DNA of 64,000 nt from Variovorax boronicumulans (GCF_007677875.1 NZ_VEDO01000006.1:62001-126000); one strand, 5' to 3'. Numbered from the stretch's first letter, positions 26,030 to 35,255 are shown. The notes: a model not told the origin generated them from the letters alone. Program-made: numbers and translations.

Positions 26030-26716
26030 ATGAGCTTCTACCAACGCCTGGTGCGCGACACCGCCGAGGCCCGCATGGGCCTGATCTCCACGCCCATCAT
26101 CCAGGGCTGTTTGCGCGGCGAGGTGTCGCTGCCCAGCTACCTCGCCTTCCTGACGCAGGCCTACCACCACGTGCGCCACACCGTGCCGCTGCTGCACGCC
26201 TGCAAGGCCGCGCTGCCGGCCACGCACGCGTGGCTCGAAGCGCCGCTGGACGAATACATCGCAGAAGAGCAGGGCCACGACGCGTGGATCCTCGACGACA
26301 TCCGCGCCTGCGGCGGCGACGCCGAGGCCGTGCGGCACGGCCAGCCCGGCCACGCCACCGAGGTCATGGTGGCCTATGCCTACGACAGCATCGCGCGGCG
26401 CAACCCGCTCGCCTTCTTCGGCATGGTGCACGTGCTGGAAGGCACCAGCGTCTCGCTCGCGCTGATGGCGGCCGACCAGATCCAGAAGCCGCTGGGCCTG
26501 CCCGACGCGGCCTTCAGCTACCTGCGCTCGCACGGCACGCTGGACCAGGAGCACACCGCGCATTTCGAACTGCTGATGGACCAGATCGAATCGCCGCGCG
26601 ACCAGGACGACATCGTGCACGCCGCCCGGGCCTTCTACCGGCTCTACGGCGACGTGTTCCGCAGCCTGCCGCTGCCCCAGGCACAGGCCGCGACGGCGCA
26701 GGCGGTGCCGGCATGA
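26030..26716 (+). CDS. TenA/haem-oxygenase-like protein, possible diiron oxidase
   Basis: A 228-residue all-helical protein of the TenA/THI-4/PqqC superfamily. It is not an obvious thiaminase: the TenA active-site cysteine is not apparent. Candidate metal ligands of haem-oxygenase-like diiron oxidases are present: Glu80-x2-His83 (in AEEQGHDAW), Glu137 (HVLEGTS), and Glu174 with His178 (DQEHTAHFE), plus His47/His50 in helix one. Such enzymes cleave or oxidise fatty-acid or amino-acid-derived substrates. It lies 13 bases after the ligase and overlaps the SDR by four bases. The metal assignment is inference from spacing. Confidence 0.78.
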   Translation: MSFYQRLVRDTAEARMGLISTPIIQGCLRGEVSLPSYLAFLTQAYHHVRHTVPLLHACKAALPATHAWLEAPLDEYIAEEQGHDAWILDDIRACGGDAEAVRHGQPGHATEVMVAYAYDSIARRNPLAFFGMVHVLEGTSVSLALMAADQIQKPLGLPDAAFSYLRSHGTLDQEHTAHFELLMDQIESPRDQDDIVHAARAFYRLYGDVFRSLPLPQAQAATAQAVPA

Positions 26717-27546
26717 AAGCGCGCGACGCACGGGTGCTGCTGACCGGCGCCACCGGCGGCATCGGCCAGGCCGCGGCCGGCGCGCTGCTGCGCGCCGGCG
26801 CGCAGGTGATGCTGCAGGGCCGCTCGCCCGCCAAGCTGGCCGCGCTGGCACGCGCCCTGCCATCGGCCGATGCGGCCACGCCCGCGGCCTGGCATGCCTG
26901 CGACCTGGCCGACGCCGACACCCTGGGCGCGCTGGCGGACGCCGCCGGCCGCTGGGGCTGCAACGTGGTGGTGCACAACGCCGGCGTGCCGGGGTTCGGG
27001 CGGCTGGAAAGCCTCACGCCCGCGGCCCTGCAGCAGGTGCTGCAGCTGAACCTGCTGGCGCCCATGCTGCTCACGCAGGCGCTGCTGCCGCACCTGCGGG
27101 CACAGGGCGAAGCCCGCGTGGTCTTCGTGGGCTCGGTGCTGGGCCGCCTGGGGCTGCCCGGCTACAGCGTGTACGGCGCGAGCAAGTTCGGCCTGCGCGG
27201 CTTCGCTGAGGCCCTGCGGCGCGAACTGGGCGATGGCCCGGTAGGCGTCCAGTACCTGGGCCCGCGCAGCACGCGCACCGCCTTCAACGACGACGCCGTG
27301 GCGGCCTACAACCGCGCCACGGGCACCGCGATGGACGACCCCGAGACCGCCGCGCGCGCGCTGGTGCAGCTGATCGAGAGCGGTGCCGCCGAGCGCTTCC
27401 TCGGGTTTCCCGAGCGGCTGGCCGTGCGGCTCAACGGCCTCGCGCCGGGGCTGCTGGACGGCGCCTTCGCCAAACACCGCCAGAGCCTGCCGCCGGCCCG
27501 GCCCGACACCGCCCCGGGCGGCGGCCTGGCCCACGGCGCACCATGA
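26713..27546 (+). CDS. Short-chain dehydrogenase/reductase of the thermostable-hemolysin operon
   Basis: A 277-residue classical SDR. Cofactor motif TGATGGIG (11-18), HNAG (88-91), and the catalytic Ser141, Tyr154 and Lys158 (SVYGASK) are intact. It probably reduces a carbonyl, or oxidises an alcohol, on the product made by the ligase and the haem-oxygenase-like protein. The start at 26713 overlaps the previous stop by ATGA. The C-terminal 25 residues are Pro/Gly/Ala-rich and carry no known motif. Confidence 0.92.
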   Translation: MKARDARVLLTGATGGIGQAAAGALLRAGAQVMLQGRSPAKLAALARALPSADAATPAAWHACDLADADTLGALADAAGRWGCNVVVHNAGVPGFGRLESLTPAALQQVLQLNLLAPMLLTQALLPHLRAQGEARVVFVGSVLGRLGLPGYSVYGASKFGLRGFAEALRRELGDGPVGVQYLGPRSTRTAFNDDAVAAYNRATGTAMDDPETAARALVQLIESGAAERFLGFPERLAVRLNGLAPGLLDGAFAKHRQSLPPARPDTAPGGGLAHGAP

Positions 27547-27583
27547 CCCGCATGCACACCTTCAATCTCACTGGATGGCCACG

Positions 27584-28264
27584 ATGATCTCCGCCCCGTT
27601 CCTCTCCCCCGCCCCGCGCCGCCGCCTGCTGCAGGGCCTGGCCCTCGTGCTCGGTGCGCTGGCCCTGCCGGCCCTGCACGCCCAGACCGGCGTGGCCGAT
27701 GCCGTGACCGACCTGCAGCACGACTGGGAGCGCATCCGCTACCAGAGCCCGCCGTCCGAGCGCGAGAAGGCGTTCGAGGCGCTCGCGGCCAAGGCCCACA
27801 AGGTCAGCGAAGCCTTTCCCAACCGCGCCGAGCCGCTGGTCTGGGAAGGGATCATCGTGAGCTCCTGGGCCGGCGAGAAAGGCGGGCTGGGCGCGCTGGG
27901 CCTGGTCAAGCAGGCCAGGGCGCTGTACGAGTCGGCCATCGCCATCGACGGCAACGCGCTCGAAGGCTCGGCCTACAACAGCCTGGGTGTGCTGTACTAC
28001 AAGGTCCCCGGCTGGCCCGTGGGCTTCGGCGACAAGGCCAAGGCCCGGGAATTGCTGCAGAAGGCCCTGGCGATCAACCCCAACGGCATCGACCCGAACT
28101 ACTTCTACGGCGAATACCTGGTGGAGACCAAGCAGCCGCAGCAGGCCGTGACCTACCTCGAACGCGCGCTGCAGGCACCGCCGCGCCCGGGCCGGCAGGT
28201 GGCCGACACCGGCCGGCGCGAGGAAGCGCGCGACCTGCTGCAAAAGGCCAAGGCGGCGCAGTGA
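27584..28264 (+). CDS. Exported tetratricopeptide-repeat-like protein
   Basis: A 226-residue protein with a signal peptide (about 1-33, ending LPALHAQ) followed by helical repeats of TPR type, clearest at EAFPNRAEPLVWEGIIVSSW, the VKQARALYESAIAIDGNALE helix pair and the LLQKALAINPNGIDPNYF pair. The likely start is 27584, which has GGA eight bases upstream; 27575 is also possible. It follows the SDR by 37 bases on the same strand and is probably the last gene of the operon. As a periplasmic scaffold it would be the only exported member. It is convergent with the sensor kinase gene, 18 bases away. Confidence 0.8.
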   Translation: MISAPFLSPAPRRRLLQGLALVLGALALPALHAQTGVADAVTDLQHDWERIRYQSPPSEREKAFEALAAKAHKVSEAFPNRAEPLVWEGIIVSSWAGEKGGLGALGLVKQARALYESAIAIDGNALEGSAYNSLGVLYYKVPGWPVGFGDKAKARELLQKALAINPNGIDPNYFYGEYLVETKQPQQAVTYLERALQAPPRPGRQVADTGRREEARDLLQKAKAAQ

Positions 28265-28282
28265 ACGCCTGAGCCTGCTGAC

Positions 28283-29635
28283 TCAGCGCGGCGCCGCCGC
28301 GAAGCGCAGCACCACGCGCACGCCGGTGCCGTCGGCGCGCGGCCCGTAGTGCAGCTGCAGGCCGTGCAGTTCGGCGATGCGCCGCACGATGGACACGCCC
28401 AGGCCAGAGCCGGCCTCCGCCTGGCCGTCCGGCCGGTAGAAGCGCTCGCCCAGGCGCGCCAGCTGCTCGTCGCCCAGCACCGCCCCGCCGTTCTCCACCG
28501 CCAGGCCGTCCTGCTCCAGGTGCAGCGTCACGGCCGTGCCCTCGGGCGCGTAGCGCACGGCGTTGTCCAGCAGGTTGCGCAGCAGCACGGTGAGCAGGTT
28601 GGCGTCGCCCAGCAGCGGCATCGGGTACCGGCCGGCGGGCGGCCATTCGCAGGCCAGTTCGATCCGGCGGCGCTCGGCCAGGGCCAGGCAGTCGCTCATG
28701 GCCTGCTCGACGATGGGCGTCCAGTCGATCTCGTGCTGCGGCGGCGGGCTGCCCGACTCCACGCGCGACAGGGCCAGCATCTGGGTGACGAGCCGGTCCA
28801 TGCGGTCCAGGCCGGCGGCGAGCCGGGCCTCGGCGCGGGCCCGGTCGCCGGGCGTCTGGGCGCGGCGCACCACGTCCCATTGCGCACGCAGCACGGCCAG
28901 CGGGGTGCGCAGCTCGTGCGCGGCATCGGCGGTGAAGCGGCGCTCGCGCACCAGCAGCCGGTCGATGCGCTGGAACAGGCCGTTCATTGCGCCCAGCATG
29001 GGTTGCAGCTCCGCCGGTGCGCTGTCCTGCGGCAGCGCCTGCAGATCGTCGGCGGGGCGCTGCTGGAGCTCGCGCGTGAGCCGCCCCATGGGCGCCAGTG
29101 CGCGCCGCACGGCCCAGGCCATGACGGCCAGCAGCACGGGCAGCACCACGAGCCACGGGCCGACCTGCGACAGCGTGAGGCCGTAGACCAGTTCGTCGCG
29201 CTCGTAGGCGCGCTGGCCCGAGGCCACCAGCCAGCGTCCGTCGAACGACTGCAGGTAGTACACGCGCCAGGCCGCGCCGCCGATGGTCTCGTCCAGGAAG
29301 CCGCTCCGGGTGGGCCGGTACGGCAGTTCCACGCCTTCGCGGTCGGACACCACGAGCCGGCCCTGGCGGTCCCACACGGCCACGGCCAGGTCGCGCACGT
29401 CGCCGGCCCCGCCGTCGCGGGCGCCCTCGTGCGGGGCCGGTGGCAGCGGCGCGGGCCGCAGCGGCAGCTCGGACCCCAGTGTGGCCTGCACCTGGCGCGC
29501 CAGGCGAATCAGTTCGGCATCGAACAGCTCGTTGACCTCCAGCCGCGCGCGGCTCACGGAGAAGTACAGCGCCGCACCCCAGACCAGCGGCGCGCACACC
29601 AGCAGGTACAGCAGCAGGCGGCGCTGCAGGCTCAC
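28283..29635 (-). CDS. Sensor histidine kinase, PmrB/QseC-type
   Basis: A 450-residue inner-membrane kinase. Membrane segments lie at about 7-25 and 158-178, enclosing a roughly 130-residue periplasmic sensor region. HAMP follows, then the phospho-acceptor His240 (AAHELRTPLAV), the N box around Asn358 and a glycine-rich ATP site (AGSGLGVSIV). The periplasmic part contains two ExxE motifs, Glu33-V-N-Glu36 and Glu100-G-V-Glu103; in PmrB proteins ExxE motifs bind ferric iron. Translation starts at a GTG that overlaps the response-regulator stop by four bases. The pair probably acts on the CTTAAT boxes at 23842 and 31448. Confidence 0.92.
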   Translation of the reverse strand: MSLQRRLLLYLLVCAPLVWGAALYFSVSRARLEVNELFDAELIRLARQVQATLGSELPLRPAPLPPAPHEGARDGGAGDVRDLAVAVWDRQGRLVVSDREGVELPYRPTRSGFLDETIGGAAWRVYYLQSFDGRWLVASGQRAYERDELVYGLTLSQVGPWLVVLPVLLAVMAWAVRRALAPMGRLTRELQQRPADDLQALPQDSAPAELQPMLGAMNGLFQRIDRLLVRERRFTADAAHELRTPLAVLRAQWDVVRRAQTPGDRARAEARLAAGLDRMDRLVTQMLALSRVESGSPPPQHEIDWTPIVEQAMSDCLALAERRRIELACEWPPAGRYPMPLLGDANLLTVLLRNLLDNAVRYAPEGTAVTLHLEQDGLAVENGGAVLGDEQLARLGERFYRPDGQAEAGSGLGVSIVRRIAELHGLQLHYGPRADGTGVRVVLRFAAAPR

Positions 29636-30306
29636 GCGGCGCCCTCGCCCGAGCCGAGCGCGTAGCCCACGCCGCGCACCGTGCGCACGATGCTCGGGTG
29701 GATCTTGCGGCGCAGGTGGTGGATGTGGACCTCCAGCGCATTGCTTTCGGGCTCGCTGCCGCTCCAGTCGTAGAGCTTCTCGAGCAGGTGCGCCTTGGAC
29801 AACACGCGCCGCGACTGCGCCATCAGCGCCTCCAGCAGCGCCAGCTCGCGCCCCGTCAGCTCGACCGGCTGGCCCTGCCAGCGCACCGCCTTGGTGGCCG
29901 GGTCGTACTCGAGCGCGCCGTGCTGCCAGGCGGCCTGCGCCTGGCCGGCGCTGCGGCGCACCAGGGCCCGCAGCCGCGCGGCCAGTTCGTCGATGGTGAT
30001 GGGCTTGACGAGGTAGTCGTCGGCGCCGGCGTCCAGCCCCTCGATGCGCTGCTCCACGCCGTCGCGCGCGGTCAGGATCAGCAGCGGAAGCAGCAGCCCG
30101 CGCCCGCGCCAGCGGCGCAGCCACAGCATGCCGTCGCCGCGCGGCAGGCCCAGGTCGAGCACGACGACATCGAACGCGGCCCCGGCCAATGCCGCGTCGG
30201 CCTGCGCGCCGTCGCCGAACCAGTCGACCGCATGGCCGAGCTGGCGCAGGCCCGTGGCCAGGGCATCGCCCAGCAGGTCGTCGTCCTCCACGATGAGCAG
30301 TCGCAT
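29632..30306 (-). CDS. OmpR-family response regulator, PmrA/QseB-type
   Basis: A 224-residue response regulator with an N-terminal receiver (about 1-115; acidic pocket VEDDD, phospho-acceptor Asp51 in VVLDLGLP, Lys in YLVKPI) and a C-terminal winged helix (about 128-218; NALEVHIHHLRRKI). The protein style is that of PmrA/QseB, whose members bind TTAA-containing direct repeats. The boxes at 23842 and 31448 have exactly that form, one upstream of the adjacent operon and one upstream of the next. No such box is seen in front of the regulator itself. Specific regulation is inferred from proximity and motif class. Confidence 0.94.
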   Translation of the reverse strand: MRLLIVEDDDLLGDALATGLRQLGHAVDWFGDGAQADAALAGAAFDVVVLDLGLPRGDGMLWLRRWRGRGLLLPLLILTARDGVEQRIEGLDAGADDYLVKPITIDELAARLRALVRRSAGQAQAAWQHGALEYDPATKAVRWQGQPVELTGRELALLEALMAQSRRVLSKAHLLEKLYDWSGSEPESNALEVHIHHLRRKIHPSIVRTVRGVGYALGSGEGAA

Positions 30307-30383
30307 GCCGCAGGTCTCCCGCCGGGCCGACGGGCCCGCTGGCGCATTATGCGAAGCCGCGCCGCATCGGCACGGCGCACGGC

Positions 30384-31088
30384 TCACGCCACACCCGGGA
30401 ACAGCCGGCCGACCCCGGCCGTGACGGCCATCGCGAGCGCGCCCCACACGGCCACGCGGGCCGCCGCCGGCAGCATGCGCGCGCCGCCGGCCTGCGCTGC
30501 CAGCATGCCCAGCAGCGCGAGCGCGGCGATCGAGGCCAGCGCCACCGTGGGCAGCAGCCACGGCCCGTACGCCAGCCAGGCCACCGCCAGCGGCCAGGCG
30601 GCCCCGGCCGTGAAGCTGGCCGCCGACGCCAGCGCCGCCTGCAGCGGGCGGGCGCTGGATTGCTCCGACAGGCCCAGTTCGTCGCGCGCATGGGCGCCCA
30701 GCGCGTCGTGCCGGGTGAGCTGCTCGGCCACCTCGCGCGCGAGCCCAGGCGACACGCCGCGGGCGATGTAGATCGCGGTGAGCTCGCGCAGCTCGGCCTC
30801 GGGGGTCTCGGCCAGCTCGCGCCGCTCCCGGGCGAGGTCGGCATGCTCGGTGTCGGCCTGCGAATGCACGGACACATACTCGCCGGCCGCCATCGACATC
30901 GCACCGGCCACCAGGCCGGCCACGCCGGTCATGAGCACGGTGGCGCTGCTGGCACCGGCCGCCGCCACGCCCACGATCAGGCTGGCGGTGGAGACGATGC
31001 CGTCGTTGGCGCCGAGCACGGCGGCACGCAGCCAGCCGACCCGTTCGCCGCGGTGCCCCTCGGCGTGGCGGTGCGCAGAACGCTTCAC
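30384..31088 (-). CDS. VIT-type (CCC1-family) iron/manganese transporter
   Basis: A 234-residue membrane protein of the vacuolar-iron-transporter family. The N-terminal helix carries the family phrase LGANDGIVSTASLIVGVAAA (about 20-39), followed by GAMSMAAGEYVSVHSQAD with the acidic metal-relay residues; three further hydrophobic segments lie in the C-terminal half. It should move Fe(II) or Mn(II) across the inner membrane, most likely for detoxification. It starts at a GTG that overlaps the upstream small membrane-protein gene by GTGA. The operon is preceded by a near-perfect CTTAAT box, which suggests control by the adjacent metal-sensor-like two-component system. Confidence 0.9.
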   Translation of the reverse strand: MKRSAHRHAEGHRGERVGWLRAAVLGANDGIVSTASLIVGVAAAGASSATVLMTGVAGLVAGAMSMAAGEYVSVHSQADTEHADLARERRELAETPEAELRELTAIYIARGVSPGLAREVAEQLTRHDALGAHARDELGLSEQSSARPLQAALASAASFTAGAAWPLAVAWLAYGPWLLPTVALASIAALALLGMLAAQAGGARMLPAAARVAVWGALAMAVTAGVGRLFPGVA

Positions 31089-31378
31089 GGCTGTGGCGCT
31101 TCGCTGCTGCGCTGGCGTGCCACCACCGCGCTGACCCCGGGCTGCGCCGGGGCGGCGGCGACCGGCGGGGCCGGGGCCGGTGGCGACGCACCGGTGAACC
31201 AGGTCGCCACAGGCTGCACGACGGCATGCCGCAGCGCGAAGCCCTGTTCGTCCAGCGACGCGTACAGCGCCCACACCACGGCCGCCACGCCGACGGCCGC
31301 GCCGGCCGCCACCGCGGCCATCAGCAGCCCATTCCACAGCGGCCAGAGGCCACCTTCCGCCTGCCTTCGATGCTCCAT
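31085..31378 (-). CDS. Small single-pass membrane protein upstream of the VIT transporter
   Basis: A 97-residue protein of unknown function. Residues about 14-38 form one strongly hydrophobic segment (LLMAAVAAGAAVGVAAVVWAL), flanked by a charged N-terminus and followed by a Pro/Ala-rich tail (about 62-85). The start at 31378 has an excellent AAGGAG site. It overlaps the VIT gene by four bases, so the two are made together; an accessory role for the transporter is plausible. I recognise no family. Confidence 0.7.
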   Translation of the reverse strand: MEHRRQAEGGLWPLWNGLLMAAVAAGAAVGVAAVVWALYASLDEQGFALRHAVVQPVATWFTGASPPAPAPPVAAAPAQPGVSAVVARQRSSEAPQP

Positions 31379-31447
31379 TGCGAAACTCCTTGAATCAATG
31401 CCGCCGAACGCCGGCGGCACAGCCCGGACGCATGGTCGGCACGCAAG

Positions 31448-31464
31448 CTTAGGCTTCGATTAAG
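31448..31464 (-). promoter_or_regulatory. Second CTTAAT-N5-CCTAAG box upstream of the membrane-protein/VIT operon
   Basis: Read on the minus strand, CTTAAT (31464-31459), five bases (CGAAG), then CCTAAG (31453-31448). Eleven of twelve half-site positions fit (C/T)TTAA(G/T)-N5-(C/T)TTAA(G/T); the one misfit is the second base of the second half. It lies 70 bases upstream of the operon start at 31378 and about 90 bases before the hybrid kinase gene on the other strand, so it could serve either. Confidence 0.6.
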
Positions 31465-31552
31465 GCCGCCGACCAGCATGCGATACTTCCGTGCGGTGCT
31501 GTTCGCACCACAGGCGCGCTGCCCGACCGGCGCAACCACGAAAGGTAGCCGC

Positions 31553-34048
31553 ATGCAGGAGGGCCTGGGCGCATCGCGGCCCGACCACACTCCATCCGAT
31601 GACGAAGGCCTTGACGCAAGCCTGCGGCACGGTGGTGTCTGGGCGGCATCGGCCCTGGGCCCACCAGGCACCTGGTGCCGGCCGCTGCGCGCTGCCGTGC
31701 GCCTGCTGGAGGATTCGGTCGTGCCGATGTGGCTGGCCTGGGGCGACGCCCTGACGCTGGTCTACAACGATGCCTACGTGCCCATCCTGGGCAACAAGCA
31801 TCCCCAGGCGCAGGGCGCCCCGCTGCGCACGGTGTGGGGCGAGGTCTGGTCCGAGGTGGAGGCGCTGATCGCCACCGCACTGCAGGGCCAGGCTGTCTAC
31901 CGCGAAGACATGGAGCTGCAGGTGCTGCGCTCGGAGCGCATGCAGACCGCCTGGTTCAGCTTCTGGTACACGCCGCTGCGCGACGACGACGGCAGCGTGC
32001 GCGGCCTGCTCTGCACGGTCTGGGAAACCACGGGGAAGGTCCAGGCCCAGCGCCGGCTGGCGGCCAGCGAGTCGCGCCTGCGCGCGCTCACGCTGGCCAG
32101 CGCCAACCTCACCTACCGCATGAACGCCGACTGGAGCGAGGCGCTGGAAATCAACACCCAGGGCTTCCTGGCCGAGCTGCCCACGCCCAGCCGCGACTGG
32201 CTCCACACCTACATCCCGCCGCAGGACCGGGCGGACGTGATGGCCGCCGTGCGCCAGGCCATCGACACACGCAGCCGCTTCGAGCTGGAGCACCGCGTGG
32301 TGCGCAGCGATGGCACGCTCGGCTGGACGCTGTCGCGCGCCGTGCCCGTGCTCGACGACGCAGGCCGGATCATCGAATGGTTCGGCACCGCCTCGGACCT
32401 GTCCGAGAGCAAGGCGACGCAGGCCGCACTGCGCGAAAGCGAGCGCCAGTTCCGCACGCTGTTCGACAGCATCGACGAGGGTTTCTGCGTGATCGAGTTC
32501 CTGGACGGGCCGCACGGCCCGCTCAGCGACTACGTGCACATCGCGGCCAACCCGGCCTACCTGGCCAACGCCGGCATCCCCGACGTGGTGGGCCAGCGCG
32601 TGCGCGACATGGTGCCGCAGGAGGCCGACGGCTGGGTCGAGATCTACCGCAAGGTGCTGCTGAGCGGCGAGCCCGTGCGCTTCGAGCGCGAGCTCGTGCG
32701 CACCGGGCGCTACCTGGAGCTGGCGGCCTTTCGCGTCGAGCCGGTCGAGCGCCTGCAGGTGGCCGTGCTGTTCCAGGACGTGACCAAGCGCCACCGTGCC
32801 GAGCGCGCGCTGCGCGAGCTCAACGACACGCTGGAGCGCCGCGTGGCCGAGGAGGTGGCCGCGCGCAGCAAGACCGAAGAGGCGCTGCGCCAGGCGCAGA
32901 AGATGGAGGCCGTGGGCCAGCTCACGGGCGGCATCGCGCACGATTTCAACAACATGCTGGCCGTGGTGATCGGCTCGCTGGACCTGCTGGGCCGGCGCTT
33001 CGTCGACGGCGATCCGCGCGCGCGCCGCTATGTCGAGGCCGCCAAGGACGGTGCCAAGCGTGCTGCGCAGCTGACCCAGCGCCTGCTGGCCTTTTCGCGC
33101 CAGCAGCCGCTCAAGCCCGAGGCAGTGGATGCGAACAAGCTCGTGGCCGGCATGTCCGACCTGCTGCGCCGCTCGCTCGGCGGCGCGATCCGGCTGGAGA
33201 CCGTGCTGGCCGGCGGCCTGTGGCGCACGCACGTGGACCCGCACCAGCTGGAGAACGTGATCCTGAACCTCGCGGTGAACGGCCGCGATGCCATGGGCGA
33301 GCACGGCCGCCTGACGATCGAGACCGCCAACTGCCACCTGGACGAGCGCTACGCGTCCGAGCACCTGGGCCTGGCCGCCGGCCAGTACGTGCTGGTGGCC
33401 GTCAGCGACACCGGCACAGGCATGTCGCCCGAGGTCATCGCCAAGGCCTTCGATCCCTTCTTCACGACCAAGGAGGTCGGCCGCGGCACCGGTCTGGGCC
33501 TGAGCCAGGTCTACGGCTTCGTCAAGCAGTCCGGCGGCCACGTGAAGATCTATTCCGAGCCGGGCCAGGGAACGGCCGTGAAGGTCTATCTGCCGCGCCT
33601 GCTCGGGCCGCACCAGGACGTCCACCTGGCCGAGTCGCAGCAGGCGGTGCCCCAGGGCGACAGCCTCGAGCTCGTGCTGGTGGTGGAGGACGAGCCCGCC
33701 GTGCGCCAGCTGTCGATCGATGCGCTGACCGAGCTGGGCTACCGCGTGCTGGAAGCCGATGGCGCCGCGGCCGCGCTGCGCCTGATCGACGCACATCCCG
33801 ACATCGACCTGCTGTTCACCGACGTCGTGATGCCCGAAGTCAATGGCCGCAAGCTGGCCGACGAGGCGCTCAAGCGGCGGCCGCTGCTCAAGGTGCTGTT
33901 CACGACGGGCTATACGCGCAACGCGGTGGTGCACAACGGCGTGCTCGACCCCGGCGTGCAGCTGATCGGCAAGCCCTACACCATCGAGGAACTGGCCACG
34001 CGCGTGCGCGAGGTGCTGGACGCGCCGCGGCGGGTGCTGCCGCCCTGA
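31553..34048 (+). CDS. Hybrid sensor histidine kinase with PAS domains and receiver
   Basis: An 831-residue cytoplasmic kinase with no obvious membrane segment. The N-terminal third holds two or three PAS/GAF-like domains (about 40-160, 165-290 and 295-425; for example [15 protein letters not shown] and EFFD-type linker [19 protein letters not shown]). A coiled linker leads to the kinase: phospho-acceptor His463 in GGIAHDFNN, and ATP-site phrases DTGTGM and [16 protein letters not shown]-terminal receiver (about 708-825) has phospho-acceptor Asp757 (LLFTDVVMP). The start at 31553 has an AAAGG site. The signal and downstream target are unknown; it is convergent with a diguanylate cyclase gene. 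Confidence 0.92.
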   Translation: MQEGLGASRPDHTPSDDEGLDASLRHGGVWAASALGPPGTWCRPLRAAVRLLEDSVVPMWLAWGDALTLVYNDAYVPILGNKHPQAQGAPLRTVWGEVWSEVEALIATALQGQAVYREDMELQVLRSERMQTAWFSFWYTPLRDDDGSVRGLLCTVWETTGKVQAQRRLAASESRLRALTLASANLTYRMNADWSEALEINTQGFLAELPTPSRDWLHTYIPPQDRADVMAAVRQAIDTRSRFELEHRVVRSDGTLGWTLSRAVPVLDDAGRIIEWFGTASDLSESKATQAALRESERQFRTLFDSIDEGFCVIEFLDGPHGPLSDYVHIAANPAYLANAGIPDVVGQRVRDMVPQEADGWVEIYRKVLLSGEPVRFERELVRTGRYLELAAFRVEPVERLQVAVLFQDVTKRHRAERALRELNDTLERRVAEEVAARSKTEEALRQAQKMEAVGQLTGGIAHDFNNMLAVVIGSLDLLGRRFVDGDPRARRYVEAAKDGAKRAAQLTQRLLAFSRQQPLKPEAVDANKLVAGMSDLLRRSLGGAIRLETVLAGGLWRTHVDPHQLENVILNLAVNGRDAMGEHGRLTIETANCHLDERYASEHLGLAAGQYVLVAVSDTGTGMSPEVIAKAFDPFFTTKEVGRGTGLGLSQVYGFVKQSGGHVKIYSEPGQGTAVKVYLPRLLGPHQDVHLAESQQAVPQGDSLELVLVVEDEPAVRQLSIDALTELGYRVLEADGAAAALRLIDAHPDIDLLFTDVVMPEVNGRKLADEALKRRPLLKVLFTTGYTRNAVVHNGVLDPGVQLIGKPYTIEELATRVREVLDAPRRVLPP

Positions 34049-34049
34049 A

Positions 34050-35255
34050 TCAGGGCACGGCGCAGTGGCCGGCGCTGGCGCTGCAGGCCTGCACGGCGCA
34101 GTTGCGCCCTTGGGCCTTGGCCTGCAGCAAGGCCTGGTCGGCCCGGTCGAGGAGCTGCTCCAGCGGCGGCGCCCGGTCTTCCATTCGGAAGATCGTGAAG
34201 CCCACCGAGAAGCTGAACGGCAGGCTGCGGCCATCGCGCAGGCTCAGCGGCTGCTCGGTACGGTGCAGCACGCGCTGCACGAAGCGGTGCGCGCGCTCGC
34301 TGTCGCAATCGTGCAGCAGCAGGCAGAACTCCTCGCCGCCGTAGCGGCCAGCCAGATCATGCAGCCGGATGCTGCCGCTCAGCAGCCGCGCCGCATGGGC
34401 GATGACCTTGTCGCCCACCAGGTGGCCATGCGTGTCGTTGATGCGCTTGAAGTGGTCCAGGTCCAGCATGACCACGGCGAAGGCATCGCCGACGTTCGCC
34501 ATTTTCAACACGGACTGCGCCTTCTCGAAAAACACGCCGCGCGCGTACAGGCCGGTCAGGCTGTCGCGCTGGTAGCTGTGCTGCAGTGCGACGCGCTGAC
34601 GCTCGTGCAGCACCGAGAAGAAAGCCAGCGAGCCACTGGCCACGAACACCAGGCCCACCACCAGCATGGGATGGCCTGAGAGCACGCCCCGGTCGTCCGG
34701 GCGCCAGATGCCGCTGGCCGAAGACAGCGCGCGCAGCACGAAACTGGCGGCCACCGCAAGCAGCAGGCCCAGGAGCCAGGCTTCCGGCGCCGTGCGCTGG
34801 CGCCACTGGGGCAGGAACAGCCAGGCGCCGTGCAACAGCAACAGACCCAGCCCCAGCGAAGCGATGGCCGCCAGCACGGGATAGGACGCCCGCCCCGCCT
34901 GCGCCAGCAGCAGCGCGGCCATGGTGAGCGCCACCAGCGCCCAGTTCCAGCGCGCGCGGCGCGGGCTGCCGCCGTCCAGGGCGGCAAAGCTCATGCCCAT
35001 CATGGCCACGGCGCTCAGCACGAACAAATTGGGCACGACGTAGGCCAGGAATCCCGGCAGCAGCGGCCGGGCCAGGAACGCAGCGGCCGCGATGGCCACG
35101 CACAGCAGCGCGAGCGCCCACAGGCGCAGCGGACGCCGAAAACCCGGCATGCCGCGGGCCGCGCTCCAGGAGAACGTCGCCGTGAGCAGGGCGAACAGCC
35201 CGAGGAACACGAAGAGCGCGCTTGGCGTGAGCGGGGGGGCGGGAAGCAGCGGCAC
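34050..35255 (-). CDS. Membrane-bound diguanylate cyclase
   Basis: A 401-residue protein with six or more hydrophobic segments in residues 1-220, followed by a GGDEF domain (about 230-390). The active-site signature is GGEEF (306-310), and an RLHD inhibitory site stands five residues before it, so product inhibition by c-di-GMP is likely. The start is a GTG at 35255. It should make c-di-GMP in response to a membrane or redox signal. One base separates its stop from that of the convergent hybrid kinase gene. Confidence 0.94.
   Translation of the reverse strand: MPLLPAPPLTPSALFVFLGLFALLTATFSWSAARGMPGFRRPLRLWALALLCVAIAAAAFLARPLLPGFLAYVVPNLFVLSAVAMMGMSFAALDGGSPRRARWNWALVALTMAALLLAQAGRASYPVLAAIASLGLGLLLLHGAWLFLPQWRQRTAPEAWLLGLLLAVAASFVLRALSSASGIWRPDDRGVLSGHPMLVVGLVFVASGSLAFFSVLHERQRVALQHSYQRDSLTGLYARGVFFEKAQSVLKMANVGDAFAVVMLDLDHFKRINDTHGHLVGDKVIAHAARLLSGSIRLHDLAGRYGGEEFCLLLHDCDSERAHRFVQRVLHRTEQPLSLRDGRSLPFSFSVGFTIFRMEDRAPPLEQLLDRADQALLQAKAQGRNCAVQACSASAGHCAVP

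Noticed and set aside
26030..26716. Assignment as UndA (1-undecene synthase) or as thiaminase TenA
   Set aside because: The fold family agrees, but length, context and residues do not allow either specific name, so only the superfamily call is kept.
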